From Verrucomicrobium spinosum (GTDB taxonomy: Bacteria; Verrucomicrobiota; Verrucomicrobiia; JADLBR01; JAIBCM01), in assembly GCA_020718645.1 (NCBI GenBank), contig DYRQ01000003.1, forward strand, positions 18,090-58,489: a stretch of DNA of 40,400 bases, in the 5' to 3' direction. Below the pieces are notes generated by a model. That model saw only the letters and a list, made by a program, of their open reading frames with translations, did no database searches and was not told where the DNA came from. Below are positions 34,223 to 40,400 of this stretch, piece by piece. How positions within the stretch are numbered: position 1 is the stretch's first letter; every line of letters starts with the position of its first letter. The translations under genes were made by a program, and so were the position numbers.

Positions 34223-35689
34223 GTGCAGGCTCGTATCCACGAGCCCCAGCATACACGTGTTTTAGCGATGGACCTACTGCTTTTTCTGTTTGCTGTTGCG
34301 ATCGTGCTCTTGGCCTGGAAACTGCGCCAGATGCTCGCCGCTGCCGCGTGCGCCCGCCGCGAGGCTCAGACACTACGCGAGGAAAAGACCGCTATCTACC
34401 GCCTGCTCCACGACCTCGGCGAAGCCTTCACCCGTTCCCCTGACATAGCCGCGCTCATGGGCATCGTAGCCCGTTCTTCCATGGAGATCACCCGCGCTCA
34501 AGGCGCTGCTGTCCTCGAGCTAAAACCCGGACAAAAACAGGCACTCATCCTCGCCACCTCCGGACGATTCCCCCCGCTCTCCCCCATGTCCCGCGAGGTT
34601 TTAGCCAAACTGGCCGACCACCCAGAATTTCTGGACGCCCAACTCCGCGCCACTCCACTCTCTTCCGACACCGACCTCATCGTCACTGTCCTCGACAGCG
34701 GCGCACTCTACCTGCCAGACGCCACGCGAAGCCGGCTGCTCCCCGTATTGGAGCACCCCCTCATCCGCTGGATTTCCTGCCTCGCAGTGCCCCTGCGCTA
34801 CCGCGGGGAAAACTACGGCGTGCTCATGGTGGCCAACTCCACGGACATCACCTCGTTTTCACAGGCCGACCTCGACACCTTGCACTCCATAGGCACCCAA
34901 GCCACCTACGCCATGCACAACACCCGCGTTTACGGCGAACTCCTAGCCAAACGCGAACTCGATCACGAAATCGAAGTAGCCAAGGAGATCCAGCGCATCC
35001 TACTCCCAGACACCTGCCCTGAAATCGAGGGTTGGGACATCGAGGCCGTCAACCTCCCTGCCCGCGATGTCAGCGGAGACTACTACGATTTTATCCCCCT
35101 GCGCGACGGCAAACTCGGCATCGTCATCGCCGATGTCTCCGGCAAAGGCATTCCCGCCTCCCTAGTCATGACCATGTGCCGTGCCGCCCTGCGGTCGCAC
35201 GCCGAACGACTGGATTCACCAGCCGCCGTGCTCTGCGCCCTCAACCGCCAGCTCTACCCAGACATCCGCGAGGACATGTTCGTCACCCTCACCTACGCCG
35301 TGCTCGACCCCGCATCCAGACAAGTTTCCATGGCCCGGGCCGGCCACGAAGCCCCACTGTTTTATCGCGGTGGCAAAATCGAACTGATCCGCTCGCCGGG
35401 CATGGCCATTGGCATTGACAGCGGGGAGGTCTTCGATACTGTCATTGCCGAAACCTCCTTCCAGTTCGAGCTAGGAGACGCCTTCGTCCTCTATACCGAC
35501 GGTGTCACCGAAGCCCTGAACCCCGAAGGTAAGGAATTTGGCAGGGAATGCCTCATGGAGACTGTCCAGCGCTCGGCCCGCCACGGGGGCGAGTCTATTC
35601 TCCGAGAAATACTGGAGCAGCTTGACAGCTTCAGGAGCACCGCCGACAAATACGATGATATTACTTTGATTACAGCCTATGCACAGTGA
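34223..35689 (+). CDS. Membrane-anchored GAF-PP2C (SpoIIE/RsbU-like) serine phosphatase
   Basis: N-terminal TM, GAF-like domain, EVAKEIQRILLPDTCPEIEGWDIEAVNLPARDVSGDYYDFIPLRDGKLGIVIADVSGKGIPASLVM, YTDGVTEALNPEGKEFG. Start at 34268 also possible. Confidence 0.9.
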   Translation: MQARIHEPQHTRVLAMDLLLFLFAVAIVLLAWKLRQMLAAAACARREAQTLREEKTAIYRLLHDLGEAFTRSPDIAALMGIVARSSMEITRAQGAAVLELKPGQKQALILATSGRFPPLSPMSREVLAKLADHPEFLDAQLRATPLSSDTDLIVTVLDSGALYLPDATRSRLLPVLEHPLIRWISCLAVPLRYRGENYGVLMVANSTDITSFSQADLDTLHSIGTQATYAMHNTRVYGELLAKRELDHEIEVAKEIQRILLPDTCPEIEGWDIEAVNLPARDVSGDYYDFIPLRDGKLGIVIADVSGKGIPASLVMTMCRAALRSHAERLDSPAAVLCALNRQLYPDIREDMFVTLTYAVLDPASRQVSMARAGHEAPLFYRGGKIELIRSPGMAIGIDSGEVFDTVIAETSFQFELGDAFVLYTDGVTEALNPEGKEFGRECLMETVQRSARHGGESILREILEQLDSFRSTADKYDDITLITAYAQ

Positions 35690-36314
35690 GGATAAAAAAC
35701 AGGGTCACCACCACTCCGGTGGAGACATAAAAAACACACACGGCACCCGTGCCGACGCGCCCGCGCCCCAAGACAAAGCTCAGGCGCCTGCCGACAAAGC
35801 CACGCCCACCCCGCCCCGCCACGAGTTGAGCTTGATCGGCACCTCCTACTTGGAAAAAATCGAAACCCTAGCCGGCCAAGCCGTCCAGCTCCAAGAACGC
35901 CTCATTCGCTGCTCTGCCGACCTCGACAACTACCGCAAACGCGCCGCCCGCGAAAAAGAAGAAGCCGTCAAATATGCCGGCGAAGGATTCCTCGAATCCC
36001 TCCTCCCCGCCATTGACAGCTTCGAGCTGGGCATCCAATCGGCAGCCACCACCACCGACGCTGCCGCTATCGCCCTCGGCATGAAGATGGCCATGACCCA
36101 GCTTTTCCAGATACTCGAACAACACGGCATTTCTGCTATAGACGCCAAAGGCCAAAAATTCGACCCGAACCTCCACGATGCAGTCAGCCACGCCGAGGTC
36201 CCCGACACCGAAGAAGGAACCGTCGTCCAGCAGATCCGCAAAGGCTACAAAATCAAAGGCCGCCTGCTACGCCCCGCCAGCGTCGTGGTCGCCAAAGGCA
36301 AATCCGTTTCGTAA
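35679..36314 (+). CDS. grpE: Nucleotide exchange factor GrpE
   Basis: CSADLDNYRKRAAREKEEAVKYAGEGFLESLLPAIDSFELG, KFDPNLHDAVSHAEVPDTEEGTVVQQIRKGYKIKGRLLRPASVVVAKG. Confidence 0.93.
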   Translation: MHSEDKKQGHHHSGGDIKNTHGTRADAPAPQDKAQAPADKATPTPPRHELSLIGTSYLEKIETLAGQAVQLQERLIRCSADLDNYRKRAAREKEEAVKYAGEGFLESLLPAIDSFELGIQSAATTTDAAAIALGMKMAMTQLFQILEQHGISAIDAKGQKFDPNLHDAVSHAEVPDTEEGTVVQQIRKGYKIKGRLLRPASVVVAKGKSVS

Positions 36315-36341
36315 TCCCCCTCTCCCCCCTCCAATAACGCC

Positions 36342-37505
36342 ATGTCCACCAAACGCGACTATTACGAAGTGCTCGGGGTTCCCAAGACCGCGACAGACGA
36401 CGACATCAAAAAAGCCTACCGCAAGATGGCTGTCAAATTCCACCCGGACAAAAACCCCGGCGACAAGTCTGCCGAGGAGAAATTCAAAGAACTCGGCGAA
36501 GCCTACGAAGTCCTCGGCAACCGCGATAAACGCGCCGCCTACGACCGCTACGGCCACGCCGCTTTCGCCCACGGCGGCCCAGCCGGAAACCCCGGCGCAG
36601 CAGCCTACGGAGCCGCAGGCATGGACCCCTTCGAAATCTTCCGCGAAGTCTTCGGCGGCGGGCAGGGCGGCGGCATCTTCGACGACTTTTTCTCAGGCTC
36701 CACAGGCACCCGCCGCGGCGGTGCCCGACGCGGCGCCGACCTGCGCTACGACCTCGAGCTGAGCTTCGAGGAAGCCGTCTTCGGGTGCAGCAAAGAAATC
36801 AAGCTCCGCAAGCTCAGCGAATGCGAACACTGCACCGGCAGCGGCGCAGCAGTAGGCGCCAAAACTACCCCGTGCCCCACCTGCCGGGGCACAGGCCAAG
36901 TGCGCGCCTCCGTCGGCGGGTTCATCTCCATGATGCAGACCTGCCCGAAGTGTCAAGGCGCAGGCACCGTCATTGACAAGCCCTGCCCCAAATGCGAGGG
37001 CTCAGGCCGCATGGAAAAAACTTCAAGCGTCACTCTCCGCATCCCAGCCGGCGTAGAAAATGGCACCCGCCTCCGCTCCACGGGTAACGGCGAGGCCGGT
37101 TCCAAGGGCGGCGAACCCGGCGACCTCTATGTCGTCCTCCATGTCCAAGACCACGCCATCTTCCAGCGCGAAGGCCAGGATCTCTGGTGCGAAGTGCCCA
37201 TCCCCTTCCCCACCGCCGCTCTCGGTGGCGAGGTCAAAGTCCCAACCCTTGAAGGCGCCTCCCTCATCAAAATCCCCGCCGGCACACCAGGCGGAAAAAT
37301 CTTCAGACTCAAAGGCAAAGGCGTCCCCAGCCTCAAAGGCAAGCTCGTCGGCGACCTCAATGTCCGCGTTTACATCGAAGTCCCCACCCGCCTCTCAGGC
37401 GAGGAACGCAAAAAACTCGAAGAGTTCGCCCGCGTCAGCCTCTCAGATAATTACCCCGAACAGCGTTCATTCTTGGAAAAAGCCAAGTCCTTCTTCAACC
37501 GATAA
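36342..37505 (+). CDS. dnaJ: Chaperone protein DnaJ
   Basis: J domain [53 protein letters not shown]; four zinc-finger CxxCxGxG-type repeats. Confidence 0.97.
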   Translation: MSTKRDYYEVLGVPKTATDDDIKKAYRKMAVKFHPDKNPGDKSAEEKFKELGEAYEVLGNRDKRAAYDRYGHAAFAHGGPAGNPGAAAYGAAGMDPFEIFREVFGGGQGGGIFDDFFSGSTGTRRGGARRGADLRYDLELSFEEAVFGCSKEIKLRKLSECEHCTGSGAAVGAKTTPCPTCRGTGQVRASVGGFISMMQTCPKCQGAGTVIDKPCPKCEGSGRMEKTSSVTLRIPAGVENGTRLRSTGNGEAGSKGGEPGDLYVVLHVQDHAIFQREGQDLWCEVPIPFPTAALGGEVKVPTLEGASLIKIPAGTPGGKIFRLKGKGVPSLKGKLVGDLNVRVYIEVPTRLSGEERKKLEEFARVSLSDNYPEQRSFLEKAKSFFNR

Positions 37506-37526
37506 CCCAACTACCTCTACACCGCT

Positions 37527-38267
37527 ATGGCCATTGACCGTTTCTATCTCGAAAACCTCGACACCGACACCCTCTCCGGCGACGAAGCCCGCCACTGCAT
37601 CCAAGTCCTCCGCCACGGCGCAGGCGACAAAATAGTCCTGTTCGACGGACACGGCAAAGAAGTCATGGCCGAGATCATCACCCCCTCTCGCGACTCCCTT
37701 TCTTTCAAGAAAATCAACGAGGCCAAAACCGCACAACCCGACTTCCGCCTCGTCTTAGCCCAAGCCGTGCCCAAGGGCAAAAACATGGATCTCATCATCC
37801 AGAAAGCCACCGAACTCGGCGTGGCTGAGATTCACCCCGTCCTCTCCTCACGCACCGTCGTGCAGGTGGACGATGAACGCGCTGACGCCAAAACCGACAA
37901 ATGGCGCCAGACCGTCGTGGAGGCCTGCAAACAATGCGGCCAGAACTGGCTGCCCACCCTCCATACGCCCAAGAGCGCGGACGACTTCCTAGCCGCCCCA
38001 CCCAAAAGTGATCTCCTCCTCGTCGGCTCCCTCCAGCCCGGCGCCCGCAGCATCAAACAAGCCTTCTCTGACTTCGAATCTGAGAAAGGCCGCCGTCCCC
38101 AGAGCATCACCATGCTGATCGGACCCGAAGGCGACTTCACCCCAGCCGAACTCAGCCGCGCCAACAGCGCAGGCTTCCAGCCCGTCACTCTCGGGCGCAT
38201 CATCCTCCGCTGCGAGACCGCTGCCATCTACTGCATGAGCGTCCTCTCCCACGAATTGCAAGGGTGA
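37527..38267 (+). CDS. rsmE: 16S rRNA (uracil(1498)-N(3))-methyltransferase RsmE
   Basis: QKATELGVAEIHPVLSSRTVV, QCGQNWLPTLH, LIGPEGDFTPAELSRANSAGFQPVTLGRIILRCETAAIY. Confidence 0.92.
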   Translation: MAIDRFYLENLDTDTLSGDEARHCIQVLRHGAGDKIVLFDGHGKEVMAEIITPSRDSLSFKKINEAKTAQPDFRLVLAQAVPKGKNMDLIIQKATELGVAEIHPVLSSRTVVQVDDERADAKTDKWRQTVVEACKQCGQNWLPTLHTPKSADDFLAAPPKSDLLLVGSLQPGARSIKQAFSDFESEKGRRPQSITMLIGPEGDFTPAELSRANSAGFQPVTLGRIILRCETAAIYCMSVLSHELQG

Positions 38268-38429
38268 CGCCGAAAAAACTCCCAGAAGCGGGGTTACGCC
38301 TCCACTGACTATCTGAAGAAGGTGTCACACCATCTGAAGACAACCCCATCTGACGGCCACTAGAATTCCTCCATCTCTCACCAGAGATAACCCTAAAAAC
38401 AGGAACAGCGTGAGAGGTCTGGGGCTACA

Positions 38430-38450
38430 AGGCGCAGGCTCGCCTGTTCA
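38430..38450. repeat. Dispersed intergenic repeat, copy 1
   Basis: aaggcgcaggctcgcctgttca; near-identical to the copy at 39033-39054. Confidence 0.5.
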
Positions 38451-38516
38451 CTCATAGGTAAGTTGGACACCTATCGAATAAGAACCACTTTGACACCACC
38501 CTCGGTTCGCAGCAGT

Positions 38517-38969
38517 TCATTGGGGATCTTGTGTCCAAAGTAATGCACCGGACGGGTTCCTGGTTGAGACACGACCATTGTAATCGAAAGTCTCCACCCG
38601 TTCCAATTGCCCACTAGGGCTTCGCACCTCGATGCGCTTGCCCACAGTGGTGCGGGTTTCGAGCAGCGCCCCGTTGGGCAGTCGCACCTCTGTGCGTCCA
38701 GGTGCCACAGTCTTTTCTGTCCTGAGCAGCATGCCGTTGGGGGCACGCACCTCGGTGCGCCCTGTTTGGTGAGTTCGCACCTCCTCGAGTTGGCCATTGG
38801 GTTTGCGGACTTCTGTGCGGCTCGGCGAGGTGTTGTAGGTCCGGGAAACCAGTGTTCCGTTGGGACTCCGCTTCTCATCGGTCTGGCCGTAACTGATAGT
38901 GGTAATCCAGAGCAAGGCGCTGAGCGCAGCAACCCCCAAGGTCCTTACGCCGTTTTTACAATTATGCAT
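38517..38969 (-). CDS. Small secreted protein built from six ~20-aa repeats (RTEVRxPNGxL type)
   Basis: Signal peptide-like N-terminus (MHNCKNGVRTLGVAALSALLWITTISYGQ), then repeated RTEVRKPNGQLEEVRTHQTG / RTEVRAPNGMLLRTEKTVAPG / RTEVRLPNGALLETRTTVGK / RIEVRSPSGQLERVETFDYNG. Confidence 0.7.
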   Translation of the reverse strand: MHNCKNGVRTLGVAALSALLWITTISYGQTDEKRSPNGTLVSRTYNTSPSRTEVRKPNGQLEEVRTHQTGRTEVRAPNGMLLRTEKTVAPGRTEVRLPNGALLETRTTVGKRIEVRSPSGQLERVETFDYNGRVSTRNPSGALLWTQDPQ

Positions 38970-39032
38970 AAATCAATTATCTCCCTGATTTAGCCATAGC
39001 ACTTGAAGGAGATAGAGGCAAGGCACAGGTGC

Positions 39033-39054
39033 GAGGCGCAAGCTCGCCTGTTCT
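39033..39054. repeat. Dispersed intergenic repeat, copy 2
   Basis: gaggcgcaagctcgcctgttct, matching 38430-38450 and lying on the other side of the repeat-protein gene. Confidence 0.5.
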
Positions 39055-39137
39055 CATGGGTGCCGCTGTAGTAATCTACTGCAAACCCCGAGCAACCCAG
39101 CAGATGTGCCACATTGCGGGCTATTGTATAATCTGGG

Positions 39138-39647
39138 TTAAAGTTGTTGGACTGCGACGGCAACATCCCGCATCGGGATGAACATCCGCCCACCTAACGA
39201 TGGAAAATCCACGAATCCGTATTTTTTATAAAACTTTTTGGCGGTCTCATCTTTTGCATCCACAACAATCGCGGCTGATGCCACTTGCATCGAGTGGGCA
39301 AGAACCCGTTTCATGGCGTCTGCCAGCAAAAGTCCACCGGTGCCCGGATAATGCAAATCTCTGGCCAACCTGCCGATCAGCGTTGCGGGTATAAGCGGAT
39401 AGCGCGGGAGCTTTTTCTGTGTTGCTTCGGGCAAGGCGCACATTTCGACCGCAAAGGAGGAAAGTGTGTAAAAACCAGCGATTCTCGATGGTTCAGATAC
39501 AGGTGACATCACATAGACCGCCGCCACTTTGCGGCGCATGTCCTGCGATGCTTGACCGAGGAAATAATCGTCCAAGGCAGGATGGCCACACCGGAACGCA
39601 GCCCTGTCGTGGGTGCCAGCCAGAGGAACCGTGATAAATTCGGTCAT
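39138..39647 (-). CDS. GNAT-family acetyltransferase toxin of a type II TA system (TacT/AtaT-like)
   Basis: FRCGHPALDDYFLGQASQDMRRKVAAVYV, IPATLIGRLARDLHYPGTGGLLLADAMKR, VVDAKDETAKKFYKKYGFVDFP; overlaps the upstream antitoxin by 4 nt. Confidence 0.9.
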   Translation of the reverse strand: MTEFITVPLAGTHDRAAFRCGHPALDDYFLGQASQDMRRKVAAVYVMSPVSEPSRIAGFYTLSSFAVEMCALPEATQKKLPRYPLIPATLIGRLARDLHYPGTGGLLLADAMKRVLAHSMQVASAAIVVDAKDETAKKFYKKYGFVDFPSLGGRMFIPMRDVAVAVQQL

Positions 39648-39925
39648 CCCACGCCAACGGTCTTCTTGTGTCTGGCTAGAGCTTTTTTGAGTGCAGAGGA
39701 CGGCTTGCGCCCAGAAATCAAGGCTGCTGCAAAAGCCTCACTGTCTTTCAAGGACAGACTCATGATCCCATGTTCGCGGATTGTATCGGTGGCGGTTTTT
39801 TCGAGGCTTTCTACCACAAAGTCTGTGATGGTGCGCCCCTGTAGGCTAGCGGCTTTGGCGATGGCGCGCTTGAGTGTGTCCGGGATGCGTGCATCCAAAC
39901 GCGCAGTTTTCATCATAGTTGCCAT
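39644..39925 (-). CDS. DUF1778 (TacA-like, ribbon-helix-helix) antitoxin
   Basis: KTARLDARIPDTLKRAIAKAASLQGRTITDFVVESLEKTATDTI; paired with the GNAT toxin. Confidence 0.9.
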   Translation of the reverse strand: MATMMKTARLDARIPDTLKRAIAKAASLQGRTITDFVVESLEKTATDTIREHGIMSLSLKDSEAFAAALISGRKPSSALKKALARHKKTVGVG

Positions 39926-39932
39926 ATTTCTA

Positions 39933-39960
39933 AGAATACGGCGGATTGCCGTATAGTCAA
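39933..39960 (-). promoter_or_regulatory. Promoter and palindromic operator of the TA operon
   Basis: Minus strand TTGACT (39955-39960), 16-bp spacer, TATTCT (39933-39938); perfect palindrome ATACGGC-N5-GCCGTAT (39936-39954) fills the spacer. Confidence 0.75.
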
Positions 39961-40400
39961 TAATTCTCGAGCAACATCACCGTCGTCGTGCTCCTGTCCC
40001 ATTCGGTGATGATGTAGAAGAAGAAACACCGCTGGATAACCGGGCAACCTCGGCTGCATCCTAGGCTGTTTATAGGGAGACACCTCTGATTGGTGACTCG
40101 GGGTAGGCAGTAGTTCACCACACAACGGCACCTATAAGAACAGGCAACATTGAGATAACATAGCTCTTCCACCATTCCACGATGTTATCGAATGCTGCAT
40201 GGAGGATGGCGCAACATCTCACGCCACCGAGCCTCCGAGGCCGTATAGAAGTCAAGCTCGTTTCTATAAGTCATTGCATGTTTTTTTCTTGCAAACAAGT
40301 AACATATCCCCTATATTAGATGACCATGCGCAAGGTAAGTTTAGACTCTAGTGCATCGTAACCTTGATATTGGATACACAATGGTTTATATTGGATGAGT

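Noticed and set aside
36178-37635. Alternate-frame ORFs 36178-36762 and 37060-37635
   Set aside because: Low-complexity Pro/Ser/Thr/Ala-rich translations overlapping grpE/dnaJ and dnaJ/rsmE in the wrong frame.
39913-40175. Two 72-aa minus-strand ORFs upstream of the antitoxin
   Set aside because: They cross the TA promoter/operator, overlap each other and look non-protein-like.

Overview
The window reads as a chromosomal segment of a Gram-negative, Verrucomicrobia-like bacterium (lineage is inferred from protein character, not searched). The left part carries a truncated polytopic membrane protein, msrA, a glycosyltransferase-like gene, glgE, kup, and a small ExbB/ExbD/TonB-like cluster. The centre is the conserved minus-strand macro-operon tRNA-Thr - tuf - tRNA-Trp - secE - nusG - rplK - rplA - rplJ - rplL - rpoB - rpoC, closed by a clear intrinsic terminator. 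The right part (plus strand) is a four-gene, translationally overlapping sensory cassette: a kinase-less NMT1/THI5-like-PAS-GAF receptor, a hybrid histidine kinase with REC and Hpt, a HisKA_3/NarX-like PAS kinase, and a NarL/LuxR response regulator. It is followed by hemB, a GAF-PP2C (RsbU-like) phosphatase overlapping grpE, dnaJ and rsmE. The right end has a small secreted protein made of ~20-aa repeats and a DUF1778/GNAT toxin-antitoxin pair with a palindromic operator-promoter. The non-coding structures most worth following up are a 97-bp perfect-inverted-repeat element with extra partial copies next to the rpoC terminator, hairpins in the rplJ-rplL and rplL-rpoB gaps, and dispersed intergenic repeats around 38.4-39.05 kb. 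The strongest candidate for a less-described system is the four-gene sensory cassette. All calls are by eye; no database search was run.
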